From assembly GCA_047921175.1 (NCBI GenBank), contig JBLRWQ010000052.1, positions 1-20,668 on the forward strand: a DNA stretch of 20,668 nucleotides. Reading direction: 5' to 3'. A model generated the notes under the pieces. It was not told the DNA's origin. It did not search any database and saw only the letters and a program-made list of their open reading frames with translations. Shown piece by piece: positions 6,391 through 13,576 of the stretch. The stretch comes from T1Sed10-7 sp047921175. Its GTDB lineage: Bacteria; Actinomycetota; Nitriliruptoria; Nitriliruptorales; Nitriliruptoraceae. The translations under genes and the position numbers were made by a program. Positions within the stretch are counted from its first letter, which is position 1, and each line of letters starts with the position of its first letter.

Positions 6391-7809
6391 ATGCCGAAGA
6401 CGATCGTCGAGAAGATCTGGGAGCGCAACCTCGTCCGCCAGGCTGAGGGGCTGCCCGACCTGCTGTACGTCGACCTCCACCTCGTCCACGAGGTCACCTC
6501 GCCCCAGGCCTTCGACGGGCTGCGGCAGGCCGGCCGACCGGTGCGTCGTCCCGACCGGACGCTGGCGACCATGGACCACAACGTCCCGACCGACCCGCGC
6601 CAGACCTCCGGACAGCTGCCGATCGCGGACGAGCTGTCCGCGGCGCAGATCGAGGCGCTCAGGCGCAACTGCGCCGACTTCGGCATCAAGCTGTTCGAGA
6701 TGGGGAGCCGCAACCAGGGCATCGTCCACATCATCGGCCCGGAGCTCGGCCTGACCCAGCCCGGCGCGGTGATCGTGTGCGGCGACTCCCACACCGCCAC
6801 CCACGGGGCGTTCGGGGCGCTGGCGTTCGGGATCGGGACGTCCGAGGTCGAGCACGTGCTGGCCACCCAGACCCTCCCGCAGCGCTTCCCGAAGACGCTG
6901 GCGATCGAGATCGACGGGCCGCTGCCGACGGGCACGGTCGCCAAGGACCTGATCCTGCACATCCTGAACGTCATCGGTGTCGACGGCGGGACCGGCCACG
7001 TCATCGAGTACCGCGGCGAGGCCATCCGGGACCTGTCGATGGAGGGCCGGATGACCATCTGCAACATGTCGATCGAGGGCGGTGCCCGGGCCGGGCTGAT
7101 CTCGCCCGACGAGACCACCTTCGCGTACCTCAAGGACAAGGTGCTCGCGCCCAAGGGGGCCGACTGGGACGACGCGCTGGAGGTCTGGCGCTCGCTGGCG
7201 ACCGACGAGGGCGCGAGCTTCGACCGCACCGTGCGCATCGACGCCTCCGAGGTGGCGCCGACCGTGACCTGGGGGACCACGCCCGCCCAGAGCATCCGGA
7301 TCGGGGAGCGCATCCCGACGCTGGCGGATGCGCCCGACGAGGGCACCGCGAGGCAGTGGCAGCGCGCGTTCGACTACATGGGGATCTCCGGTGGCGAGGC
7401 GCTCGGCGACCTCCACCTCGACAAGGTCTTCATCGGCTCCTGCACCAACGGCCGCATCGAGGACCTGCGCGCGGTCGCCGACGTGGTCAAGGGCCGCAAG
7501 GTGGCCGACGGCATCGAGGTGATGGTCGTGCCCGGCTCCGGGCTCGTGAAGGCCGCCGCCGAGGCCGAGGGCATCGCCGACATCCTGATCGAGGCCGGCA
7601 TGGACTGGCGCGACCCGGGCTGCTCGATGTGCCTGGGGATGAACCCCGACCAGCTCTCGCCCGGTGAGCGGGCCGTGTCCACCTCCAACCGGAACTTCGA
7701 GGGCCGGCAGGGCTTCAAGGGCCGCACCCACCTGGTGTCGCCGGCCATGGCCGCTGCCGCCGCGGTCGAGGGCCGCATCGTCGACGTCCGCGAGTTCGTC
7801 GGCTCCTAG
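6391..7809 (+). CDS. leuC: 3-isopropylmalate dehydratase large subunit
   Basis: Aconitase-family subunit that, with LeuD, isomerizes 2-isopropylmalate to 3-isopropylmalate; in the citramalate route it also isomerizes citramalate. The 472-residue length is typical. The three [4Fe-4S] ligands are visible as Cys351 in IGSCTNGR and Cys411/Cys414 in GCSMCLGM. Other family motifs are MDHNVPT, GIVHIIGPE and GDSHTATHGAFG. ATG 6391 was chosen because MPKTIVEKIWERN matches the usual LeuC N-terminus; the open frame before it lacks similarity and the ribosome binding site (AGGAA) is weak. It follows the leucine leader and tautomerase-like gene and precedes leuD on the same strand, so end-product control by leucine is likely. 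Confidence 0.98.
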   Translation: MPKTIVEKIWERNLVRQAEGLPDLLYVDLHLVHEVTSPQAFDGLRQAGRPVRRPDRTLATMDHNVPTDPRQTSGQLPIADELSAAQIEALRRNCADFGIKLFEMGSRNQGIVHIIGPELGLTQPGAVIVCGDSHTATHGAFGALAFGIGTSEVEHVLATQTLPQRFPKTLAIEIDGPLPTGTVAKDLILHILNVIGVDGGTGHVIEYRGEAIRDLSMEGRMTICNMSIEGGARAGLISPDETTFAYLKDKVLAPKGADWDDALEVWRSLATDEGASFDRTVRIDASEVAPTVTWGTTPAQSIRIGERIPTLADAPDEGTARQWQRAFDYMGISGGEALGDLHLDKVFIGSCTNGRIEDLRAVADVVKGRKVADGIEVMVVPGSGLVKAAAEAEGIADILIEAGMDWRDPGCSMCLGMNPDQLSPGERAVSTSNRNFEGRQGFKGRTHLVSPAMAAAAAVEGRIVDVREFVGS

Positions 7810-7810
7810 C

Positions 7811-7877
7811 CGCCCGCCCGCGCCCACCCGGGCCCGCCCGCGCCCACCCGCGCCCACCCGCGCCCGCATGCGCCCGC
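7811..7877 (+). repeat. Seven-unit 10-bp tandem repeat between leuC and leuD
   Basis: From 7811 the spacer is built of 10-base units close to CGCCCRCCCG. Units start at 7811, 7821, 7831, 7841, 7851, 7861 and 7871; the first five are nearly identical and the last two are degenerate. They fill most of the 94-base leuC-leuD gap. The run has only C/G with few A, so it cannot form strong hairpins with itself. It may be slippage-prone. Confidence 0.85.
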
Positions 7878-7903
7878 GAACCAGCACCCCACAGGAGCCG
7901 ACC

Positions 7904-8545
7904 ATGGAGCCCGTCCGCGTCGTCACCAGCCACGCCTGCCCCATCGACGCCAACGACGTCGACACCGACCAGATCGTGCCCAAGCAGTACCTCAAGCGCG
8001 TCGAGCGCACCGGGTTCGGGCCGTTCGCCTTCGCCGAGTGGCGCTACGAGCAGGACGGGACACCGAAGCCCGAGTTCCCGATGAACAAGCCGGAGCACGC
8101 CGGCGCAGGCGTGCTGGTCGCCGGCCGGAACTTCGGTTGCGGCTCCTCCCGTGAGCACGCGCCGTGGGCGCTGGAGGACGCCGGGTTCAAGGCCATCGTC
8201 GCCCCGAGCTTCGCCGACATCTTCCGCACCAACTGCGGCAAGGTCGGCATCGTGTGCGTGCCGGTGAGCGAGGCGGTCTCCGAGCGCCTGTTCGCGCTCA
8301 TCGAGGCCGACCCCGCCGTGGAGGTCACCGTCGACCTCGAGACACAGATGCTCCAGGTACCGGGGGTCGGCGACCTCGAGGGGGTCGACACCACCTTCGA
8401 TATCGACCCGCACACCAAGCACTGCCTGCTCAACGGCCTGGACGACGTCGCGCTCACGCTCGAGCACGAGGTGGACATCACCGCCTACGAGGCCACGCGC
8501 CCGGCCTGGAAGCCGACCGTGCCCAGCCCCGCGCCGGCCGCCTGA
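7904..8545 (+). CDS. leuD: 3-isopropylmalate dehydratase small subunit
   Basis: The small (swivelling) subunit of isopropylmalate isomerase, 213 residues. The motifs NDVDTDQIVPKQYLKRV near the N-terminus and NFGCGSSREHAPWAL near residue 76 are diagnostic, and FRTNCGKVGI is also typical of LeuD. ATG 7904 follows CAGGAG with a good spacer. The Pro/Ala-rich C-terminal tail (after TRPAWKPTV) is slightly longer than usual. It pairs with leuC 94 bases upstream; the gap is a 10-bp tandem repeat. LeuCD supply both leucine synthesis and the citramalate-type isoleucine pathway. Confidence 0.98.
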   Translation: MEPVRVVTSHACPIDANDVDTDQIVPKQYLKRVERTGFGPFAFAEWRYEQDGTPKPEFPMNKPEHAGAGVLVAGRNFGCGSSREHAPWALEDAGFKAIVAPSFADIFRTNCGKVGIVCVPVSEAVSERLFALIEADPAVEVTVDLETQMLQVPGVGDLEGVDTTFDIDPHTKHCLLNGLDDVALTLEHEVDITAYEATRPAWKPTVPSPAPAA

Positions 8546-8577
8546 CCCGGGCGACTGGCCGTTCGCGTTCCCGGCGT

Positions 8578-8613
8578 CGTCCCTGCCAACGCGCTCAGCG
8601 CGGATCGGGGACG
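8578..8613. terminator. Possible terminator between the convergent leuD and deacylase genes
   Basis: CGTCCC (8578-8583) and GGGACG (8608-8613) can form an outer stem around an inner CGCG...CGCG element. It sits in the 170-base convergent gap after leuD. No T-tract on either strand, so this is a weak call. I see no gene in the rest of the gap. Confidence 0.25.
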
Positions 8614-8715
8614 GATGGCTGCGTGGTACGCGGGTGTTGCTCCCCAACCGGAGCCAGCCGCGGCCGCTCAGCGTGGGTGGGGGACCGGCATCCAGGTGAC
8701 CTTGACCCGCAGCGG

Positions 8716-9213
8716 TCAGAGCGGGACGGCCAGGTCCTCCACGAACTCGCCGCCGATGGCGGTCAGCGCCGCCGGGGCGACGGCCAGCTTGAGCCGTCGG
8801 CTCCCGCCGCCGACGATCACCCGCTCCAGTCCCGCGATGCGCGCATCGAGGTAGAGCGGGAGCGACCCGGGGAGCCCGAAGGGCGTGACGCCGCCGATCT
8901 CCATCCCGGTTGCCTGCCGCGTCAGGTCGGCGGGCGCGAAGGACAGTTTGCGCACCCCGAGGAGTCGCCGGACCCGCTTGTTCACGTCGAGCTTGGTGGT
9001 CGCGAGCACCACGCAGGCCGCGAGCACCGGGGGGTCGTCCCGCGAGGCCACCACGATGCAGTTGCCCGAGGCCTCCAGCGGGTACCCGTAGTGGGCGCAG
9101 AACGCCGCGGTGTCGGCCAGGTCGGGGTCGATCTCCACCACCTCGTAGGGCTCGCCGGTGGCGGCGACGCCGGCCAGCACCGCGCGTTCGGTTGCGTCCG
9201 CGGGCTCGAGCAT
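8716..9213 (-). CDS. YbaK/ProX-type aminoacyl-tRNA deacylase family protein
   Basis: A 165-residue protein of the YbaK/EbsC/ProX fold, which hydrolyses mischarged aminoacyl-tRNAs such as Ala- or Cys-tRNA(Pro) in trans. Motifs visible: a strand with NCIVVAS at residues 51-57, LATTKLDVNKRVRRLLG (71-87) with the conserved Lys, and MEIGGVTPFGLPG (104-116), the characteristic G-x-x-P loop of the family. ATG 9213 is chosen because it is 5 bases after the stop of the upstream dehydrogenase gene and gives the family length; the ribosome binding site is weak, so coupling is likely. tRNA specificity cannot be read from the sequence. Confidence 0.9.
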   Translation of the reverse strand: MLEPADATERAVLAGVAATGEPYEVVEIDPDLADTAAFCAHYGYPLEASGNCIVVASRDDPPVLAACVVLATTKLDVNKRVRRLLGVRKLSFAPADLTRQATGMEIGGVTPFGLPGSLPLYLDARIAGLERVIVGGGSRRLKLAVAPAALTAIGGEFVEDLAVPL

Positions 9214-9218
9214 GGGCG

Positions 9219-10133
9219 TCAGTAGCCCAGCTCGACGTGGACCGGCCCGAGCAGCTCCTCGCCACGTCCGAACCGTTCCACGTTCTCCCGGACCCGTGCC
9301 CACAGCAGCTTGATGCCCATCTCCGGGGTGTTGCCGACGTGCGGGGTGACGATGACGTCGTCACGTGCCCACAGCGGGTGTCCCTCGGGGAGCGGCTCCG
9401 GGTCGGTCACGTCCAGCGCGGCCCCGCCGAGCCGGCCGGCCTCCAGGGCGGCGACCAGCGCGTCGGTGTCCACGTGCCGGCCGCGTGCCACGTTGACCAG
9501 CAGCGCGTCGTCGCGCATCGCGGCCAGCGCTCGCGCGTCGAGCAACCGGTCGGTCTCCGGGGTCAGGGCGAGCGCGAGGACCACCACATCGGCCTCGCCG
9601 AGCGTGCGGTGCAGCTGGTCCAGGCCGACGACCTCCGCGACCCCGGGGATCGGGTCGGGACGGTTGCGGACCACGGTCAGGTAGGTCCCGAAGGGCAGGA
9701 GCAACCGGACCAGCGAGCGGGTGATGGCCCCGCCGCCGACGATGCAGACGTGTGCCCCGAGCAGGTTGTGCCCGTAGGGCTCGGACCAGCCCTGCTGGCG
9801 GGCGTAGCGGCCGATGCCGCGCAGCCCCCCGAGGATCAGCGCCAGTGCATGCTCCGCGACGGGCTCGGCGTACACGCCCTTGCCGCAGGTCCAGGCGCGG
9901 TCGTGGTCGAGCACCTCGACGAAGGGCTCGATGCCTGCGAACGGCAGCTGGACCCAGCGGATGTCCGGATGCGTTCGCAGCACCTCGGCCAGCTCGTCTG
10001 CACGGCTGGTGGACGTCCAGATGAGCGCGTTCGCGTCGGGCAGGTCCACCACCTGCCCCCCGCCCTCCGTGACCGCCGATCGCAGCTCGTCGCGCTGTCC
10101 TGCCGGCCACAGTGCGCACCTGACCTCGCTCAC
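9219..10133 (-). CDS. D-2-hydroxyacid dehydrogenase, NAD-dependent
   Basis: A 304-residue member of the D-isomer-specific 2-hydroxyacid dehydrogenase family. It has the dinucleotide-binding loop VGGGAITRSLVR (about residues 131-142) and the catalytic triad Arg217 (VNVARG), Glu246 (DPEPLP) and His265 (TPHVGN). Two GTG starts are possible. GGAGG abuts the GTG at 10139 but lies at a proper 5-base distance from the GTG at 10133, so I use the latter. The substrate is unknown; the N-terminal domain lacks a signature that would mark it as SerA, and no regulatory ACT domain is present. The deacylase gene follows after 5 bases, and murI diverges from the 108-base upstream region. Confidence 0.9.
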   Translation of the reverse strand: MSEVRCALWPAGQRDELRSAVTEGGGQVVDLPDANALIWTSTSRADELAEVLRTHPDIRWVQLPFAGIEPFVEVLDHDRAWTCGKGVYAEPVAEHALALILGGLRGIGRYARQQGWSEPYGHNLLGAHVCIVGGGAITRSLVRLLLPFGTYLTVVRNRPDPIPGVAEVVGLDQLHRTLGEADVVVLALALTPETDRLLDARALAAMRDDALLVNVARGRHVDTDALVAALEAGRLGGAALDVTDPEPLPEGHPLWARDDVIVTPHVGNTPEMGIKLLWARVRENVERFGRGEELLGPVHVELGY

Positions 10134-10217
10134 CAGCACCTCCGCGGTGGTCGGCCTCGATCCGGCCGAGGAGGCTAGTCCGATGGGTCAGGGCCGGGAG
10201 CGACCGGCGCACCGTAC

Positions 10218-10240
10218 GCTCCTCCGGAACGGAGGTGAGC
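10218..10240 (+). promoter_or_regulatory. Hairpin sequestering the murI ribosome binding site
   Basis: CCTCCG-GAA-CGGAGG (10221-10235) is a perfect 6-bp stem whose 3' arm is the murI Shine-Dalgarno. Shifting by a 2-base bulge adds a GCTC/GAGC pairing (10218-10221 with 10237-10240), giving about nine pairs. The murI GTG follows at 10242. Folding of this element would hide the ribosome binding site. Confidence 0.5.
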
Positions 10241-10241
10241 G

Positions 10242-11114
10242 GTGCGCGAGCGGCCGATCGGGGTCTTCGACAGCGGGCTGGGTGGCCTGACCGTGCTCCA
10301 GGCACTCGCCGACCTGCTGCCTGCCGAGGACCTGGTCTACCTGGGTGACACCGCCCGTTACCCCTACGGGGAACGCTCCCTCGAGGAGCTCGTGACCATC
10401 AGCCTCGAGGTCGCCCACGAGCTGGTGCGTCGCGACATCAAGCTGCTGGTGGTGGCCTGCAACAGCGCCACCGCCGCTGCCCTGCCGGCGCTCCGCAACG
10501 CCCTGGACGTCCCCGTGGTCGGGGTCGTGGAACCCGGCGTGCGGGCCGCCGCGGCGACCTCACGGACGCGCCGTGCGGTGGTGATCGCGACCCGGGCCAC
10601 CGCCCGCTCGGCGATCTACGAGCACACCGCGGAGCGGCTGGCGGCCGGCGTGCAGCTGACCACCGTCGCCTGCCCCGGGCTGGTCGAGCTGGTGGAGGAG
10701 GGCCGGACCAGCGGCCCGGAGGTGACCGCAGCCGTCCGGGCCCGGCTCGCGCCGCTGCTCAGCGCCCGTATCGACACCCTCGTGCTCGGCTGCACCCACT
10801 TCCCGCTGCTCGCCCGACCCATCTCCGAGGTGGTCGGCAAGGACGTGGCGCTGGTGTCCTCCGCCGACGAGACCGCCTTCGAGGTCCGCGACCTGCTCGC
10901 CCGGCTCGGCTGGACGCACCCGGAACCGGGCCGGATCGCGACTCCCCGCTTCCTCACCACCGGCGACCCCGCGACCTTCGCGGCGCTCGGGGAGCGCTTC
11001 CTCGGCGTGCCGCTCGGCATCGTCGAGCACGTCGACCTGCCGGCCGCGCCGGCGGCCGACGGCGGTGGTGGTGGTCACACCAGGGCGAGCATGGGGTCGT
11101 CCGCGCCGCGGTAG
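10242..11114 (+). CDS. murI: Glutamate racemase
   Basis: Interconverts L- and D-glutamate, supplying D-Glu for peptidoglycan. The 290-residue product begins RPIGVFDSGLGGLTVL, which holds the conserved Asp-Ser of the active site, then VYLGDTARYPYG. The two catalytic cysteines are Cys73 in VACNSATAAA and Cys184 in LGCTHFPLL. GTG 10242 is preceded by GGAGG, which is itself inside a small hairpin. The C-terminal tail from about residue 265 (PAAPAADGGGGG) is low-complexity and not typical. The last 40 bases overlap the 3' end of the opposite-strand M20 gene, so the tail may be an extension gained by loss of an earlier stop. Confidence 0.97.
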   Translation: MRERPIGVFDSGLGGLTVLQALADLLPAEDLVYLGDTARYPYGERSLEELVTISLEVAHELVRRDIKLLVVACNSATAAALPALRNALDVPVVGVVEPGVRAAAATSRTRRAVVIATRATARSAIYEHTAERLAAGVQLTTVACPGLVELVEEGRTSGPEVTAAVRARLAPLLSARIDTLVLGCTHFPLLARPISEVVGKDVALVSSADETAFEVRDLLARLGWTHPEPGRIATPRFLTTGDPATFAALGERFLGVPLGIVEHVDLPAAPAADGGGGGHTRASMGSSAPR

Positions 11115-12268
11115 GAGCGGGCCAGGAGCCGCGTGCGCACGGTGTCGGTCGTGGCCGCGGCGATCGCGGTCCGGGCCATCGCCAGTGCCCCGTCCCGCAC
11201 CGCACGGTCCGCATCCGCGGTGACGCACGCGGCGGTGAACCCGGGCTGGTGGTTGACCGCGCCACCGGTCTCGATCCCGAGCATCGGGTGGATGGTCGGC
11301 ATGCCGAGGGAGACGTTGGCCATGTCGGTGGAGCCGGCGATGCTCTCGTCCATCGGCTCGTCGGGGAGCTGCCGGCCGATGGCACGGGCCTCGACCTCCC
11401 ACAGGGCGATCAGCTCCTCGTCGTGGGCGAACTCGGAGTAGGCCGGGCCGGGCTCGTCGAAGGCAACGGTGGCCCCGGTGGCGATCGCCCCGGCCTCGAA
11501 GCAGGCCTTGACGCGGGGGTACAGCTCCTTGAGCTCGGCCAGGCTCGCGGCGCGGGCGTACCACTGTCCGGCGGTGCGCTCGGGCACGATGTTCGGTGCA
11601 TCGCCGCCGTCGGTGACGATCCCGTGGATGCGGTCGGTCGGCTTGATGTGCTGGCGCAGCAGCCCGATCGCGACCTGTGCCACCGTCAGCGCGTCGGCGG
11701 CGTTGACCCCGAGCTGCGGGTAGGCCGAGGCGTGCGCGGAGACCCCCTGGTAGCGCACGTCGAAGTGCTGGACCGCCAGGCACGGCATCCGGGCCGATTC
11801 GTAGGGGGCCGGGTGGACCATCATGGCCAGGTTCGCGCCGTCGAAGCTGCCCTCGCGCAGCATGACGATCTTGCCGCCGCCACCCTCCTCCGCCGGCGTG
11901 CCGAGTACCCGCACCGTGAGCCCGAGCTCGTCCGCCAGGGGCGCCAGCGCGAGCCCGGCGCCGACCGCCGCCGCCGCGATGACGTTGTGCCCGCAGGCGT
12001 GTCCGATGCCGGGCAACGCGTCGTACTCGGCGCAGACCGCCACCGTCAGCGGCCCCGAGCCGACCGTGGCCACCACGGCCGTGTCGAGCCCCGCCGCCCC
12101 GTGCTGGACGTCGAACCCACCTGCGGCGAGCGCCTCGGCGACCCGGCGGGACGAGGTGTGCTCCTCGAAGCCGACCTCGGCATCGCCGTGGATCGCGTGG
12201 GAGAGCGCCACGAGCTCCTCCCGCGACCGGTCGAGGTGGGCTGCGGCGGCGTCGAACAGGGCGTCCAT
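11075..12268 (-). CDS. M20-family amidohydrolase/peptidase (AbgB/PM20D2-like)
   Basis: A 397-residue zinc-dependent hydrolase of the M20 family, which cleaves N-acyl amino acids or dipeptide-like amides. Metal-site motifs are visible: AVCAEYDALPGIGHACGHN (residues 77-95, with the usual Asp and the Cys-Gly-His cluster), GTPAEEGGGGK (123-133, tandem Glu) and a C-terminal VNHQPGF His. The dimerization domain region runs roughly from residue 175 to 290. ATG 12268 has GAGGTGA upstream. The specific acyl substrate is not evident; the overall pattern is closest to the AbgB/PM20D2 branch. It could supply the desuccinylase step for the racemase/GNAT pair 6 kb away, but that is speculation. Its 3' end overlaps murI by 40 bases. 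Confidence 0.9.
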   Translation of the reverse strand: MDALFDAAAAHLDRSREELVALSHAIHGDAEVGFEEHTSSRRVAEALAAGGFDVQHGAAGLDTAVVATVGSGPLTVAVCAEYDALPGIGHACGHNVIAAAAVGAGLALAPLADELGLTVRVLGTPAEEGGGGKIVMLREGSFDGANLAMMVHPAPYESARMPCLAVQHFDVRYQGVSAHASAYPQLGVNAADALTVAQVAIGLLRQHIKPTDRIHGIVTDGGDAPNIVPERTAGQWYARAASLAELKELYPRVKACFEAGAIATGATVAFDEPGPAYSEFAHDEELIALWEVEARAIGRQLPDEPMDESIAGSTDMANVSLGMPTIHPMLGIETGGAVNHQPGFTAACVTADADRAVRDGALAMARTAIAAATTDTVRTRLLARSYRGADDPMLALV

Positions 12269-12324
12269 CGTGGGTCACCTCGGGGTCGGAGGTCTCCTAC
12301 CCTACGCCCGCGTCCGGCCCGGTC

Positions 12325-12374
12325 GGGCCCTCACCGCACCACCCCCGGGCCCTCACCGCACCACCCCCGGGCCC
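12325..12374. repeat. 22-bp tandem duplication with GGGCCC boxes in a divergent promoter region
   Basis: Two identical 22-bp units (12325-12346 and 12347-12368) begin with GGGCCC and are followed by a third GGGCCC (12369-12374). The palindromic boxes are therefore spaced exactly 22 bp apart, about two helical turns. They lie in the 161-base gap between the divergent M20 and HAD genes. TAGGGT on the minus strand (within 12295-12305) is a possible -10 box for the M20 gene. Confidence 0.75.
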
Positions 12375-12429
12375 GCGCCGGACCACCACCAGGTCGGTGC
12401 GGGTGGGACGAGACGGACGGGAGGCGGAC

Positions 12430-13020
12430 GTGATCCGGGTCGTCGCGTTCGACGTCATGGACACGCTGCTGCATGACCCCTACCGCGAAGCACTGCGGGC
12501 TGCCACGGGGCTGGAGCTGAGCCAGCTGCGCGACCGGCGGGATCCGGCCCTGTACCCCGCGTTCGAGCGTGGGGAGCTGACCGAGGCGGCGTACTGGGCC
12601 GGACACCGCGAGGCCGGGCTGCACGTGGACCCGGCCGCGTTCCACCGGGTCCGCCGGGCCCGAAGCACCTGGCTCCCCGGGATGCAGCAGCTCCTGGCCG
12701 AGCTGGCCGGACGGGTCCATCGGGTCACCGCGTCGAACTACCCGGTCTGGATCGAGGAGCTGGCCGCAGGGTCGCTCGCCGGCCACCTCGACGAGGTGCT
12801 GGCCTCCCACCACCTCGGTGCCCGCAAGCCCGACCAGGCGTTCTACGTGCGGCTGCTCGAGCGGCTCCGGGTCGCCGCGGCTGAGGTGGCGTTCATCGAC
12901 GACCGTGAGGCCAACGTGGCGGCGGCCGCCGAAGCAGGCATGGCCGCGCACCGCTTCGTGGACGCGGACGGGGTGCGGGCCTGGCTCACCGACCTCGAGG
13001 TGGTGACAGCGCCGCGCTGA
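12430..13020 (+). CDS. HAD-superfamily hydrolase (FDVMDTL subgroup)
   Basis: The GTG at 12430 follows GGAGG with a 5-base spacer and gives 196 residues starting MIRVVAFDVMDTLLHDPY. HAD motif I contains nucleophile Asp8 in FDVMDTL; the position two residues later, usually Asp in phosphatases, is Met10. Motif II is VTASN, motif III Lys is in ARKPDQAFY, and motif IV is FIDDREANV. The cap is short. The FDVMDTLxxDP and FERGEL strings recall a group of HAD proteins in cyanobacteria and plants of unknown substrate. Lack of the second Asp argues against simple phosphatase chemistry, but this is not proven. Its last 35 bases overlap the convergent Cys-rich gene. Confidence 0.85.
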   Translation: MIRVVAFDVMDTLLHDPYREALRAATGLELSQLRDRRDPALYPAFERGELTEAAYWAGHREAGLHVDPAAFHRVRRARSTWLPGMQQLLAELAGRVHRVTASNYPVWIEELAAGSLAGHLDEVLASHHLGARKPDQAFYVRLLERLRVAAAEVAFIDDREANVAAAAEAGMAAHRFVDADGVRAWLTDLEVVTAPR

Positions 13021-13414
13021 CCGTCGCCGGCAGCGCGGCGAGGTCGGGCATCGAGGTGGCGTCCGGCCGGACCTCGCCGGTCGCGACCCACCACAGCACC
13101 ACGAGGTCGGACCAGCGGTCGGGCAGCGCGGCAGCCCACGCCAGGGCGGCGCGGCCCTCGTCCGCGTGCCCGTCGCACCAGGCGTCCAGGCCACAGGCCA
13201 GCGCGCACGATGGGCACAGGGCGTCGTGTCCCGCCGGACCGCAGGTCGGCAGGATCCGCGGCGCACCGGCGCAGGCGTCGCAGGTCCCGGCGTCCACCGC
13301 CTGTGGCCCCAGGGCGTCGGCGCCGAGCCACGGTGCGACCTCGAGCAGGGCGGTCCGAAGCCGGGCCCGGTCCTCGGCCGTCAGACCGTCTTCGCTGCGC
13401 GCTCGTGCGGTCAC
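12986..13414 (-). CDS. Cysteine-rich hypothetical protein, probable zinc binding, 142 aa
   Basis: GTG 13414 with GAGG 8-10 bases upstream encodes 142 residues. The middle holds seven Cys (45, 48, 58, 67, 70, 74, 80) and His63 and His83, including CDAC, CPSC and CDGH clusters. This suggests one or two structural zinc sites. The flanks are helical in character, with no membrane segment or signal peptide. I do not recognise a named family; I vaguely recall similar actinobacterial hypothetical proteins. The Cys clustering makes this frame more convincing than the overlapping plus-strand frames. The 3' end overlaps the HAD gene by 35 bases in convergent orientation. Confidence 0.7.
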   Translation of the reverse strand: MTARARSEDGLTAEDRARLRTALLEVAPWLGADALGPQAVDAGTCDACAGAPRILPTCGPAGHDALCPSCALACGLDAWCDGHADEGRAALAWAAALPDRWSDLVVLWWVATGEVRPDATSMPDLAALPATVSAALSPPRGR

Positions 13415-13511
13415 CGTGTCTACCTCGCTCGCGGGCTCCCGTTGACGCTCACCCGCCCGGTGACGCCGTGTGGCCCCCAGGTTGACCGCGGTCGCGCACG
13501 TCGCTGAACGC

Positions 13512-13535
13512 GACTCGGGGCCCAGCCCCGACGTC
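13512..13535 (-). terminator. Terminator-like hairpin downstream of the RDD gene
   Basis: TCGGGGC-CCA-GCCCCGA (13515-13531) is a perfect 7-bp stem with a 3-base loop; GAC/GTC can add three pairs past a one-base bulge. It lies about 45 bases after the minus-strand RDD stop. No U-tract, as is common in high-GC actinobacteria. Confidence 0.5.
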
Positions 13536-13576
13536 GGTGGGTCGGAGCCGGGCCCCCAAGGGAGCTTGCCGCGCCC

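Noticed and set aside
7811..7877. CRISPR-like array
   Set aside because: Units are 10 bp, contiguous and without spacers, so this is a simple tandem repeat.
5881..8010. 709-codon minus-strand open frame antisense to the leuCD region
   Set aside because: It is the complement of clearly conserved leuC coding sequence; high G+C content removes stops from the opposite strand. The translation is Arg/Gly/Asp-rich with no motif.
8546..8715. Possible tRNA in the leuD-deacylase gap
   Set aside because: I found no T-arm consensus or cloverleaf on either strand; only short palindromes.
12397..12429. Upstream start for the HAD gene at 12397
   Set aside because: GGAGG is placed correctly for GTG 12430, and the extra 11 residues do not match HAD N-termini.
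13415..13576. Small genes between the Cys-rich gene and the RDD gene
   Set aside because: The short frames here lack ribosome binding sites and protein-like composition; a terminator-like hairpin explains the main structure.
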